From assembly GCA_015680685.1 (NCBI GenBank), contig MNCI01027120.1, positions 164,064-228,063 of the forward strand: a DNA stretch of 64,000 nucleotides, written 5' to 3'. Every line of letters begins with the position of its first letter. The first letter of the stretch is position 1. Of the stretch, positions 1 to 10,807 are shown piece by piece. The DNA is from Gnetum montanum. Taxonomy: Eukaryota > Streptophyta > Gnetopsida > Gnetales > Gnetaceae. Under the pieces are notes generated by a model that was not told the origin of the DNA, did no database searches, and was given only the letters and a program-made list of their open reading frames with translations. Position numbers and translations under genes: made by a program.

Positions 1-562
1 TTATTCTAGGAGGACATCTTTGTCTAATGGAAGATGTCTTTCTAAATCTAGCTTGCATTCTATGAAGAAGTCTTTCTCTAGTGTAGGCATCTTTGCCTAA
101 GGAAATACATTTGCTATTTCTTAAAGATGTCTTTGTTTGAGTTCACTTTAATTCTATCAAGACATCTACTATTTCCCAAAGACTTCTTTCTTCAAATTTC
201 TTTTTTGTTTGAATTCTTTGTTCCTTGTTCAAGTTCATCAAACTTCTATAATCTTTCTTGTCTTGATCTCTTCATTCCTTGTCCACAACATAGACCTTTC
301 ACATCTTTTAATGATGAAAACTTTTCTTGTATAGTATCTAGTCCTCATCCATGTTCTTTGAAATTCTTTTATGTTCATTTGAGACCTTATGGATGACCTT
401 CTCCTTTGATCTCTAAACTAGTTCATTTCGTGTCATCTCTATAGGCTTTAGCTCATCTTGTTTTCCCATGTACATTCTCCTACAAACACAATAACCATAC
501 AACCATGCCAATAACCTTTGAATCCATTTTACTTAACGTTTTGACAAACCAAAAGGTTCATA
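1..562 (-). repeat. LTR-like remnant, probably 3' LTR portion
   Basis: No gene is visible. The block carries repeated motifs of the type AGATGTCTTT / GACATCTTT (around 10-50, 85-145, 165-185). Similar motifs occur in the U3 part of the LTR family at 38018-38769 and 42025-42496. A purine-rich minus-strand tract lies just to its right, as expected if this is the start of a 3' LTR of a minus-strand element that continues left of the window. The short open frames here are not convincing proteins. The assignment is by motif and position only. Confidence 0.35.
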
Positions 563-578
563 ATCTCCCCCTTTTTGG
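563..578 (-). other. Candidate polypurine tract
   Basis: On the minus strand this reads CCAAAAAGGGGGAGAT. A run of A then G ending in GAGATT is typical of the polypurine tract immediately before the 3' LTR of plant Ty1/copia and some gypsy elements, where it primes plus-strand DNA synthesis. It fits a minus-strand element with LTR to the left and internal region to the right. No pol domain is recognisable next to it, so this rests on the motif alone. Confidence 0.4.
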
Positions 579-2115
579 TGATATTCAAAACTTAAGAAAA
601 TGGATTAGTGATCATACAAATATAACGATACTATTCTTCCCCTTTTTGAAAAGTAGCAAAAAGGATAAGGCACATAAACTAGGGAAAGAGTAATTATAAA
701 AGTGTAGTATAAAATAAGAATAATCAACAATCATGGCAGAATCCCAAAGAAAATTAGCATGTAACAAATTCAATTAAAGAGCACACATTTTTCAGCACTA
801 ACTTCCATGAGGGTTTGCCCCAAATTTATCAAGAACTAATCTAGGCCTTTCTAAGTGATAATCAAACTTAAAGCTTGAAGTGAAGTATAAGCCTTAAGGA
901 TCAAGTAACATGCCTCAAATGAATCATTAGTAGAGCATGGTTCTTTTAATGTTCAAATGTGCTCCATCTTTGTAAACCACTAGCAAAAGAATACATCTTC
1001 ACAATGTGAGATCAGTTTTGCCATATTTTAAATTCTTGAGCTAGGAAGTATGTCTCAAGGCAAGCTACTTAAAGGATGTTTCAACCAAAATCATGGATAC
1101 TTTTCCAGAATTAGAATGATCATGTGCTTGCTTGTGTTGTTGTAAGGAATAATATCAATGTTTTCATTCTTTCCTAAAGATATATGTACTTCTTACTTAA
1201 TCTTATGCTTGAATATCAAATAGGCAAGCTAATGGTACATTAAGATTTTCTCTTATCAATTCAAAATAATGATCTACAACTAATCAAAAAGAAAAAACAC
1301 ATGATTTGATGTTAAAGACCAAGTATAGATCAAGCAACCTATCTAATTGAAATAAATAGCTCATTAGAACTTGTATATTTATATTCAACTAGAAGTTTGG
1401 AAAACATCAACATAAAGAATATGGAAGTCATGAAAGAAACATGCATATTTTTCTTTTTAAATAAGACAATGTCACAAACATAGCCATTTTTTCAAGAACA
1501 AAATTATAATCATGCCAAAGGATATCACAAATTTAAGACTCAGCCATCAACTTAAAAGAATACCTTTTGATGTCCTTATCTTTCTTATTTTGGAATATTT
1601 TATTATTTTAGTGTCTCTTGGTTGAAGTTTCCAAAGACTCCTCCTACATTTTGATCTCCAAGATGGTGATGGATAATGAGGAATAGGCTCCCCCTACACA
1701 TGTGCTACTTATCTTGGGCTATAAATGTACAAATGTTGTAAATCACAAACACATTGCAACTCTAGGTCAACATTAAGCTCAAATTTAGAGACTAAGATTT
1801 CCAATAAATAATATTGATAGGATTATCTTATCTTATAAATAGCAAAAATATCCCAAAGATCATGAACTTACAAGCAAAACATCATAATAAGTTCTAATTA
1901 AACAAGATTGAAAACATGACAAAGGCCAATAAGATAATGATCCAAAGGAAATCAAAATGAGTGCTACACATATTTTTTCATGGAACCAATTATATCAAGC
2001 TCAAAAATTAATGTAATGGATGCCCTAAATAATTATACCACCAATTTTCAGGACAAATAATTTTAGGCTTCAAATACCATTCTTATTAACTAGTAAGCAA
2101 AGAGAAGGAGACTAT
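579..2115. other. AT-rich interval without recognisable gene
   Basis: About 1.5 kb with stops in all frames and no domain I can name. It may be the untranslated 3' internal region of the element whose polypurine tract lies at 563-578. C-rich patches (CTCCCCCT near 1690, CTCCTCC near 1640) resemble the spacer before 3' LTRs of plant elements. The last five bases (ACTAT, 2111-2115) are the proposed left target duplication of the outer gypsy element. Confidence 0.3.
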
Positions 2116-3641
2116 TGTGATGAAAAATATCAATTTTTGGAGAAAACTAAGGATTCCTAGTCATAGGTAGCCTCAACCCCAAATCCCCTAGGACCTTTGT
2201 AAAGAAAAATTGGATTCAAGCCTCTAGATGATCCAATAGATCATCCAAGAACTTAGGGGGGTGCAAATAGGGGTGTAACAAGAGTATAAAAATATGTAAA
2301 TTTCTGAAGTAAAGCACTAAAATATAACAATTATATATGAAATTGTACATAATCTAGAATCATAAATTTTATTAAATAAACAAAGAATGAGTTCAAATAT
2401 GTGTACAAAATTAGTGCCCAAGATGGTGATAGAAGGGGGTTCACTTGGGCGGGGATTCACTTGGGCAAGGGTTCAAAGTCTGTTGAAGTCACAATAAACT
2501 TCACAATCTAGTATCTCTACTATTCCTAATGCTATCAAAACTCCTTTATCTCCTCCTTAGATTTGTAATGTTGTTTGATGCTGGAGGTTATGGAAATGTG
2601 AAGAATTGGGATGGCCAAAGTGCACCATGTTGGGATTTGAAGATCTTAGGGGGGTTAACATTGACACCCAAAACTCACAAATCCAAAGAGGGGGGAATGA
2701 AAAGGGGTAACAAGTTGTAAGGGGTCCACATTGCTAGGAACCAAGGAGCTACATTTTTTCCTAGGAAGCAAGAGCTCTTGAATGCCAAAAATGACAAGGA
2801 TGTTGAATTGCCAAAGTTTGTAATCTTTTCATGGTGCCGTGGTGTGGTTTTATAGGGTTACATCCATGATTTGTGCTGCAAATTGGATGCAAATGGCTGA
2901 CTAATTGGCTTCAAATTGGTTGCCAAATTGTTGATTGATTGGCTGAAAATTTTCTAACATGATTGTTGAAATTTAGTTTCCATGTTCAAGGGGTAGGTGA
3001 GGTTTACCCCCCAAGCATCCTAACTATCTACCCCCTCGACACTATCTGACCTCCTCCCACTATTGGGGCGGGGGGGGGGGGGGGGGGGGGTGAGGGGGAG
3101 ACGAAGAGTGTCAAAATTGAGGGGGAATGAATGGTCAACATGCAGGATGAGGGTTAACCCCATCTAGGCTAGGTCAACCCCCTTTCCATGCTAGGGTGTA
3201 AGAGAGTTCTACCCTCCTTGCACTCCTCCATGTTGGACTTCAAGTCTCCTATGTGGCTTACCCCCCTTATAGGAGGTGTGTCAATGTAAAGAAAAGTATA
3301 CCCTAGCCCAAATAAAACCCATCAAATTGCCATTTTTGACATTCCAAAAGGCATTTTTGACTCCCCCAAGCCAAAATATAGATACTAGATGACTTTTTTC
3401 ACTTGGGGAATAAGGCTTTGGTCACTTATGAAGCATTTTTCAGTCTCAAAAGTATGAAACATGTGAGATTTCCTCTTTATGTGTTAGAACCTTCACATTT
3501 ATGATAAAGCATTACCTTGGATTTCATGGGATGGGATCACAAAGGTTTCAACATGCAAATTTGGTGGTGTTTCATTAGCCCCTATTTATTGGTATCTAGA
3601 GGATTGACTTGAGAGGCACCGACAAAGAATACAAAACACCA
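2116..3641 (-). repeat. Left LTR (3' LTR) of outer gypsy element
   Basis: About 1526 bp, similar over its length to 24487-25974. Landmarks shared in order (plus strand) are GATCCAATAGATCATCCAAG (near 2230) against GATCACCCAAG (near 24610), the ACTCCT-CTAACGCTAT-like stretch (near 2530 and 24870), GACTTTTTTCACT (near 3390 and 25680) and GGTGGTGTTTCA (near 3560 and 25850). A TATAAAAC box on the minus strand at 2847-2854 is a plausible promoter. A 21-base G run (3070-3090) interrupts the LTR. ORFs inside it are not meaningful. Confidence 0.65.
3070..3090. repeat. Poly-G homopolymer, 21 bases
   Basis: An uninterrupted G run inside the left LTR, surrounded by other C- and G-runs. Such tracts can adopt quadruplex structures and are also a known place for sequencing and assembly error. 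The second LTR has no run of comparable length at the matching place. Confidence 0.9.
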
Positions 3642-3968
3642 CTACTAGTCCATCATTAATGTTCCCTCTCTACACTTGATCTAGTCATGTCAAACCATGT
3701 TGAAGAGTGCTTGTGATGATGGGATTGGATTATGATGAAGGAATGATTATGGTAGTTAGGAAGATGGTCATGGAGGTTAACAATGTATTACAAGTGTTGC
3801 CATCATGGTAGTAGCATTATACTTACATATCTTGAAGTGTTGGTCACTCGGCAAATGTATTTGAGACACCAACCACTTCGCTTCAAAATTTTTTCAACCA
3901 TTGGGCTTCAAGGCTTCTTTTGGCCATTTGGTTCCTTGGCAACTTACTTTTCCTTTTTTTTTTTCTCT

Positions 3969-3999
<31 letters not shown>

Positions 4000-4557
4000 G
4001 GGGGGCGAGGTGAGACCTTTATTGGGTTTCATTGCCAAGGCCAATTTAACATAGCATTCCCATCAAGTGAATTGTGTTACACTCAACAAACTTGAGAGTT
4101 ATTCCATCAATGGAGATGCATTACACTTAATGGACTTAATAGTTTTTCCACTGAATGAATTGTGTTACATCCAAGTGGACTTGAGGATGGAGCATTTTAA
4201 GGACATATCATATAGCTATAGTGCATGAGTGGCAAACATGAGTTAACATTGTTGGTTGAGATATGGAAGACTATAATCAAGCTATAGGGCTTAGCACAAG
4301 GAGTGGTGTCAAAGGAAGAGCGATAGTACAAGCACTCTTGACATAGTAGGATAAACTTACCAAATCTTGCACATTGAGGTCATGAGATGATTTGCTACCA
4401 TAATGAGTTGCACCTTTGTGATGGCTTTGGGCTTCATCCTGCAAAGATAACTCTAAGAGGACAAGAAAAAAATCAAACCAAGCATGTTAAATCATTACAA
4501 TGCATATATAAACCCCATGGAGAATGAAATGAAGCTATCTTGATCATCAATGTTGCT
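3642..4557 (-). other. 3' untranslated internal region of outer element
   Basis: This lies between the left LTR and the end of pol on the minus strand. No coding potential is visible. It contains a T-rich/poly-G block (3950-4005). A purine stretch AGAGAGGGAA on the minus strand (near 3665) is a weak polypurine-tract candidate, about 25 bases from the LTR edge. Confidence 0.45.
3979..4005. repeat. Poly-G homopolymer, 27 bases, after T-rich tract
   Basis: Directly follows TTTTTTTTTCTCTTTTTTTTTTTT. It is read through by two spurious poly-glycine ORFs, which should be ignored. Confidence 0.9.
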
Positions 4558-4735
4558 AGTTTAAGGCTATGATAGGCCATGGTACCAGTTTAAGGCCTTG
4601 GTAGGTCATGTTGTTACCAATTTTAGGCCATAACAACCATGTTGCTAGTTTAAGGCCTCGGTAGGCCATATTGCCAATTTAAGGCTTCAGTGGCATGATG
4701 AAAATTTAAGGCCTTAGTAGGCCATTCTAGAGTAG
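4558..4735. repeat. Minisatellite, ~29 bp unit, about 6 copies
   Basis: Degenerate tandem copies of a unit like AGTTTAAGGCCTTGGTAGGC followed by CATGTTGCC (unit starts near 4558, 4587, 4619, 4647, 4676, 4703). The same unit occurs in fewer copies at 8453-8515 and 8740-8770. Both sites flank the outer pol, so the motif probably belongs to this element family's untranslated regions. Confidence 0.75.
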
Positions 4736-4739
4736 CCTC

Positions 4740-5900
4740 ACTTGTTGATGATCATCTACTACATATAATATGGCTTTAAATAGGATTCATTGACCATACT
4801 AGCTAGCTCATTCCTATCCATATCAACTACCTTAAATGCTTCATTGCCATAGGCTTTGGTGACTAGGAAAGGCCCTTTTCAATTGGCTAAGAATTTATTT
4901 GCATGCTTGCATATAGATTTGAGGACTAGATCATCTTCCTTGATCTTATGCTTGGTCAAATTATGGTGGTATTGTTGTTTCTACCTCTCTTGATAATGTT
5001 TAATGTGAGCAAGTGCTTGCATACATTACTCTACCACTGTCCAACATTCCTTGTTCTGCTCATCATTGATGAAGTTAGTCAAGGCTACTCAAAGTGATGG
5101 CACCTACAATTCAAAAGGTAATATAGCTTCAAAATCATAAACTAAGCTATAAGGAGTTATTCCAGTTGCCATGCAATAGTTCATTATGTAGTCCCTTAGT
5201 GCATAGATAAGTCGTTCATGCCATTTACACCTGCTATTATTGAGCATCTTCTTTTGCAAGTTGATAATGGCTTTGTTACTTGCTTCTACTTGTCCATTGG
5301 CCTAAGGATAATAAGGTAATGAGAAAGAATGCTTAATGCCTAGGTTATGACAAAAATATTTCATTTTGTGCCTGCTAAATTATGGTCCATTATCTATAAC
5401 CATGTTCATGGGTATGCCAAAATAGGCTACAATGTTATCTAAGATAAATTTGCAAACTTGTATGAATGTAGTCTTCCTTAAAGGAATAGCCTCAACCCAC
5501 TTCGTAAAGTATTCAATTGCAATGATAATGAAGCTATGATCTATAGAAGACTTGGGTGTTATAGGTCTAATGATATCCAACCCCCATCATTGAAATGGCT
5601 AAGTGATTTGAGTAGTAAGCAACTCTATTGGTGATACATGTGTAAGATTACTATGTCATTGGCACGTGTCATAATGCTTAAGCTTTTTCATGTAGTCACT
5701 TTCCATATGGGGCTAGTAGTAACCTAACCACCTAATGTTGGTAGCCATGGCTCTTGGTCCTATATGTCCTCCACAAATACCCTTGTGAACCTTCTCTAGG
5801 ACTATTTTTGCTTCAATTTTACTTAAGCAATTTAGTAATATACCATCATAGGATTTTTGACATTATGTGTTATCACCTATGGTGACATATTACTTCTATC
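4740..5900 (-). pseudogene. Ty3/gypsy integrase (outer element)
   Basis: In the element, integrase inserts the cDNA into the host genome. Reading the minus strand from about 5830 there is an HHCC-like zinc region (HKGICGGHIGPRAMATNI, then HYDTCQ). The core follows, starting GLDIIRPITPKSSIDHSFII with the first Asp, then FGIPMNMVIDNGP with the second Asp, and PYYPxANGQVEASNK with the catalytic Glu near 5290-5310. All three DDE residues remain, although the Gln before ANGQVEA is now a TAG stop. The C-terminal part (YQERQKQQYHHNL, then LANWKGPF) runs to a stop near 4740. Frameshifts and stops make it non-functional. The family is clear and the clade comes from the dual RNase H upstream. Confidence 0.85.
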
Positions 5901-6192
5901 ATTTTTGTACAATGTCCTTTTATGTGGTAGTCAAGCCTTGTGAAGAATCACCATGATTAAGGTAAAATTTGATATCATCATACCACTCTTTGGCAAGAGT
6001 AGTATGGATGATAACTACAAAGGTATCCTCAATGTTTTGTGTTATGGGAACAACACAATCCACAATTAAGGTGGACAACTTACAAAACACATCTAGCATC
6101 ACACTGAGAGCTAATGTTGCAATTACATTGACTATCGCATTCTCATTTTAGGGTATGTGCTAGATATCAACGTCTACAAACTGTTGTAATAA

Positions 6193-6600
6193 TTATTTCC
6201 TTAGGTCGTAGTATGGTTGTAAGTGTTTGGCTTTACACACATAGACTTTTGTTACTTGGTTAACCACAAGTTGCAGGTCACCTTTAATCATTAAACATCT
6301 AGTTCCTAGATCATCAGCTACCATCATTCCCCTAATCAAACATTCATACTTCACTATGTTGTTGGTACATGGGAACTTAAAATGATAGGTGAAAGGTTGG
6401 AATTGATCAAATCCAGATGTTATGATTGCAGCAACACTAGCTCCATGGGTAGTTGAAGCTTTGTCAAAGTGCATGAGTTCCTCATAATCCTCAAGTACTT
6501 GGCTGATAGTATTAATATGCTCATTGGGAAACTCAATATCTATGGTTTCTTGGTCATCACTAGTTGAAACAATAAATTGTATAGTTATAGCTCAACATTT
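6193..6600 (-). pseudogene. Second (archaeal-type) RNase H domain
   Basis: An open stretch of 93 residues reading HFDKASTTHGASVAAIITS, then YHFKFPCTNNIVKYECLIRG and GDLQLVVNQVTKVYVCKAKH. This is the pattern of the additional RNase H carried by Tat-lineage Ty3/gypsy elements (usual form FDGSS..G.G, then TNNEAEYEAL and GDSQLVVNQ). The acidic residue expected in the E-Y-E segment remains as YEC. It lies between the ordinary RNase H and integrase, as in Tat elements. Stops flank it on both sides. Confidence 0.8.
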
Positions 6601-7000
6601 AGTTGAATAGTAAGAGAAGTAACAAAGGTCAAACTTATGGTTATGGCTTTTCATCAAGCTATATGGCTACTCTCATAAATATTGATTGCTATGGCTCTAA
6701 GCAAATTATCTTTGCAAATGACATTGACTTGGCTTCTAAAGAGGTAGTGTCTCTACTTATTTAATGAGAAGACTAGTACTAGAGACTACTTCTCCACTAC
6801 GTTGTATCAAGTTTCATGGGCAACTAATGCATGGCTAAGATAGTATACTAGAATTTTTGCTCCATTGTCTCATTTCTAATAGAGTAGAGAGGTAATGGAT
6901 GTGTTAGAGATGGCCAAGTAGATGTAAAGAGGTTTGCCTTTTTACAGAGGATAGATTGTTGGTAGTTGTGTCAACTCTTGCTTAAGGTTTTCAAAGGCCT
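6601..7000 (-). pseudogene. Ordinary gypsy RNase H domain (outer element)
   Basis: The minus-strand translation shows PLYIYLAISNTSIT, then DNGAKILVYYLSHALVAHE, VEK-SLVLVFSLNK and RHYLFRSQVNVICK. These match the RNase H that follows gypsy reverse transcriptase (L.LYLAVS..A.SA.L, VYYVS.AL...E, Y..IEK..LALV, LRHY). Several stops interrupt it. The domain normally degrades the RNA strand of the RNA/DNA hybrid during reverse transcription. Confidence 0.75.
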
Positions 7001-7007
7001 CATGGCA

Positions 7008-8030
7008 TTAAGTCATACACTCATAGTGAATCCCTTTCTTAAGCAAGTGTTTCATGGACTGTAACTTATTCGTATGCTTGACAATAAACCTACAAATAAA
7101 TTGTAATCTACCTTGCAATTCCCTAAGCTCCTTAAAGTTGGCAAGCAATGCTAATTTGGATATGACCTTAACCTTATCAAGATTGACATGTATCCCTACT
7201 TTAGATACCAAAAAGCCAAGGATCTTGCCAGTCTTAATACTAAGGACACACTTCTTACGATTGAGCTTAAGCTCATATTTAAGGAACTATTTAAGCACAA
7301 GATATATGTCATTAGCATGATCATTAGCCTCTTTGGACTTAACAGCTATGTCATCTATGTAATCATTAAGCAAACTCCTACATTCTATGTCGTTAAGCAA
7401 ACAGCTATGTCAACTATGTAAGTAGCTCCTACATTCTTAAGGCCAAAGGGCATCATTGTATAGCAAAATGTCCTCCAATGGGTCATGAAGTTTATTCTAA
7501 GTTGGTGCTTTGGGTTGATCCTAATGTGGTTGTATCTCGAGAACCCATCCATAAAAAACAATAAGGCATGCCTAGCTGTGGTATCGATGAGTTGATCAAT
7601 ACTAGGAAATAAAAAGTCATCCTTAATAGTTGCTTTATTCAAGTCTCATAAATCAATGCAAATACGAATACTCCCATTTTTCTTAGGAACTATCACTATG
7701 TTGGAAACCCATTATGTGTAGTCAACAACCCTAATGAAACCAACTTAGTAGTGTTTTGAGATCTCATCATGAACATCCAAGGCCAAATCAGGTCTTTCCT
7801 TATGTACTTTTTTCTTAATTGGTATAATGCTAGGGTTTAATATGATGTTATGTTGTACTAAGTATGGGTCTAGTCTTGGCATATCTTCATATGACCAAGA
7901 AAAGGCCTTAATGTTGCCTTGTAGAACTTTGGTAATGTCTTGAGCCTATTGAGGTTCCAATGAGGAACTTAGTTTAAGTGTTTTCTTCTCATCACTGTGT
8001 TCTGATAGCAACCTCAACTACAGAGTCTTC
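7008..8030 (-). pseudogene. Ty3/gypsy reverse transcriptase (outer element)
   Basis: From about 8000 downwards on the minus strand: FSWSYEDMPRLDPYLVQHNI, then PIKKKVHKERPDLALDVHDE, VGFIRVVDYT, IVIVPKKNGSIRICIDLRDL, NKATIKDDFLFPSIDQLIDT, MDGFSRYNHIRIN and CYTMMPFGLKNVGATY. The active-site motif YIDD survives near 7345 (YIDDIAVKSKEAND), and the connection domain GKILGFLVSKVGIHVNLDKV ... LQGRLQFICRF follows. A short local duplication sits just before the YIDD motif. Stops and frameshifts inactivate it. The YEDMPRLDP start is typical of plant gypsy polyproteins. Confidence 0.9.
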
Positions 8031-8230
8031 AGTTATGTTGTCCACCTCTAAGTCAAGGATTTTTAATAGGTTTTTAGGCCACTCTAGATGTTTCTCTATT
8101 AAGGCTATGTAGTCAAAAAGACTCTCAAGCTCAAGATCTAGGCAATTAGGGTCAATATACAATTTCACATTACCATGAGGTCCATTTAGACTCAAAGGTA
8201 AATTTATTAGCTCCCAAGTACTCATACTTT
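8031..8230 (-). pseudogene. Protease-RT linker fragment of outer pol
   Basis: A 77-residue frame (LINLPLSLNGPHGNVKLYID, then EVDNITEDSVVEVAIR) leads into the RT start. It sits where the end of the protease and the linker to RT would be. I do not see a protease D-S/T-G motif, so the N-terminal end of pol appears to be missing beyond 8230. Confidence 0.4.
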
Positions 8231-8866
8231 GATCCTACATGTCAACCAAAATCATATTAAGTGGAACCTAGGTAAAAATGAATTAAAAATGCTAAAAAGC
8301 TATAAAAATCATGCAAATACATTTTATTATAGTGCAAACAAGGTCACCCAAGACTATAAAGCAACAAAAAAAATGTAATAAGGGCCAAATAAAGGTTAAA
8401 AAAAGGAGAAATACAAGAAATAAGTCTACAAATGGTCAACAAAGATCATGGTTTTGTTAATTTTAGGCCTTGATGGGCCATGATGCCAATTTAAGGCCAT
8501 AGTGAGCCATGGTCACATGGTGCCAAACAATGGTCAGGGAAGGAAAAACCCCACTATTTGATCTTAATAAAAGGCTAAAAATGGACATATAAAATAGATA
8601 AGGAAAGTATAAGGCTATGTAAAGGTTATAAGGATCAATAATACAACATAAGGTCAAAAAAGCAAGTTGAATCATACAGTAAAGCATGCTTTCTAGGGTC
8701 ATTCATGGCTAATTATTGGTTAAAAAAGGAAGATTTTTGTTATTTTTAGGCCTTAGTGGGCCATGGTTTAGGATTTTAGGGCTATTAGATGAATTTAGAA
8801 ATTAGTAAGAGTTGTTTCTAGGCTATTTGGGCCTAAAAAACAAGAGTTTTGGAGCTTCTATGCTAA
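8231..8866. repeat. AT-rich interval with minisatellite copies
   Basis: No gene. It contains two to three copies of the TTTAAGGCC...GGGCCATG unit (8453-8515, 8740-8770) also found at 4558-4735, plus plain AT-rich DNA. It sits where gag and the start of pol would be expected if the outer element were intact, so the element is interrupted near 8230. Confidence 0.55.
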
Positions 8867-9580
8867 GCCCCCCTTGTTTCCATGTTGAGTTCCCCCTCCA
8901 AGGAGGTATGTTAATGTGGAGGGTTCCAAGGGGCCGAGTTTTGATCCATTTTGATCAGTTCTAGACATGTAGATGCATTCCCAGGATTATTAGAGCTGCT
9001 AGGCATTACCCAAGGTTAAAAGTTATTAATTTTAAGGTCATTTGATGCATTTTCAAGGTTATCCCCTTGTTTCCACACTAAGCACACCCCACCACCCCCC
9101 CTCCATGGGGGTGTGTCAATGTGAGAGACTCTAAGGGGATAATTTTTGACAAATTTTGATCATTTTTTGGCATGCATGTGCATTCCCAAGGTTGCTGGGA
9201 TTGCTAAACATCACCCAAGGTTCAAATGTTGTCAATTTTAATGACATTTTATTAATTTTTTGGGTTACCCCCTTATTTCCACACTAAGCACCATCTCCCC
9301 CCTCTAGGGGGTGTGTCAGTGTAGAAGACTCTAAGGGGCTAATTTCTAATGAATTTTAACTAGTCTTGGGCATGCATGTGCATTCTTAGGGCTGCCAAAG
9401 CTACTGGGCACCACCCAAGGTCAAACTTTATTAGTTTTGAGGTTTGTAAATTGGTTTTAAAGGTTACCCCCTTATTTCCATGCTAAGGACACCGCACCCC
9501 CCACCCTCTCTCTCTCTCTCTCTCTCTCTCTCCCCCCCCCCCCCTCTAGGGGGCATGTTAGTGTGGAGAACCCCAAGGAG
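8867..9580. repeat. Tandem array, ~200 bp unit, about 3.5 copies
   Basis: Unit starts near 8867, 9063, 9268 and 9467. Each holds a CCCCTTGTTTCCA-like start, a C-rich/G-rich palindrome (for example CCCCCTCCATGGGGGTGTG), then GGCATGCATGTGCATTC and CACCCAAGGT. The short piece GGAGGTGTGTCAATGTAAAG in the left LTR (3270-3290) resembles the middle of the unit, so the array may be an expansion of an LTR segment. Its last unit runs into a TC/C microsatellite. Confidence 0.75.
9505..9544. repeat. (TC)n followed by poly-C microsatellite
   Basis: About 13 TC dinucleotides (9505-9531) followed by 13 C. It lies within the last tandem unit and is likely to be length-variable. Confidence 0.95.
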
Positions 9581-10807
9581 GATTATCAACTACTAAATGT
9601 CATAGAGGGGTAGCAAGACTCTCAATGTAAGAACTATGGTTACTAGAGGTTGGGGAAGAGGAGTTTTTATGTTATAACCCCTTAAACCTGCATGTTGGCC
9701 CCACACCAAATGACATGCAGGGTGCTTCACCAACATGGGGTATAATACAAGGTTGAAAGTTGGCTTTTTTGAATGGAAGAGATAGGCTATTAGAGGTTGT
9801 ACAGAAGTATAAAGATCAAACATGGTAACTAGGTAGTCAATTTATATAGCTAGGTTGTCAATTTATGGAATTTTGTACCACTTCCCATCCATTCATGCTA
9901 GGGTCGAGGTGCTTAGCATGGATGAGGCCTTCCACTAGTGGGAAACCATCAAATCGAAAGGTTTTGACCACTTTCAACTAGTTTTTCCAAGGTTTAGGGG
10001 TTTTTGAAAGTGATCAGATAGACTTTTGGTCATGTAAGCTCCTTCTAGGGGTCAAATCTGGGTGTAGTGGGTAGTGGAGCGTATGAATGGGGGTTACCTC
10101 CTTTTGTTCCATATTGAAACCCTCCCCCACCCTCCAAAGGGGGATGAGCAAGGAAGTACACCCAAGGTAACTATTTTATAAAAGTTTAACCCTTTTTTAG
10201 AGACTGGGATTCAATGGTGCAAGTGGAAACTACTAAAAATGGAAAGAAATTTATCCTTTTATGTTTTTCAAGGGGTGGAAGACATGCTTCAACATTGAAT
10301 ATGGTACCCCCAATGTGAATGCATGGGGGTTGAGGCTTGGGTGTGGTTCTATGTGTTGAAGGGATCAAACCCCAACATTGACATACCAACCCAAAAAGTA
10401 GCATATGTGAGGGTGTAGGGTAGAGCCCATGGATTTACAAATTTAAAAAGTAAAAATTTAAGAAAAAGAAAAGGTATTTACTTCCCCTCCTTCCCCTTCC
10501 TCACTTCCAACATGGAGGATACTTCCCCCCTTTTGACTTCAATGTAAGTGGACTTACCATACACAGAATTAGCAAGTAGGGATTTTTGGTGGAAACGTTG
10601 GGTTTATGTGTTTTTAATGGCAAAACTTATGAAAACTCATCACAAGATGCCATTTTATCAATCAACGTAGTGGAGAAGAGCCTTTGCATTCATTTTTCAA
10701 TAGATCTTGTTAACCTTCAGCATTAAAGCTTCTCTTCTCTCTTTTGGCCAACATTAAGGCTTTACCCTCTTCAAATTTCAAGTCTCGTCCCAACATTGAT
10801 CATCAGT
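9581..10807. other. Interval without recognisable gene
   Basis: Stops occur in all frames. C-rich/G-rich inverted patches (CCCTCCAAAGGGGG near 10130) resemble those in the 200-bp array and the LTRs of the outer element family, so this may be more LTR-like DNA. It immediately precedes the first exon of the pseudogene at 10808 and could include its promoter. No clear TATA box was chosen. Confidence 0.3.

Noticed and set aside
3783-4095. Two glycine-rich ORFs
   Set aside because: Created by the 27-base G run; the flanking residues resemble no protein.
8867-9580. CRISPR-like array
   Set aside because: Repeats are contiguous 200-bp units without unique spacers, in plant DNA.
8867-10640. Definite 5' LTR for the pol at 4740-8230
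   Set aside because: I could not align it end to end with 2116-3641, while 24487-25974 aligns and has a near-matching target site. Kept only as an alternative.
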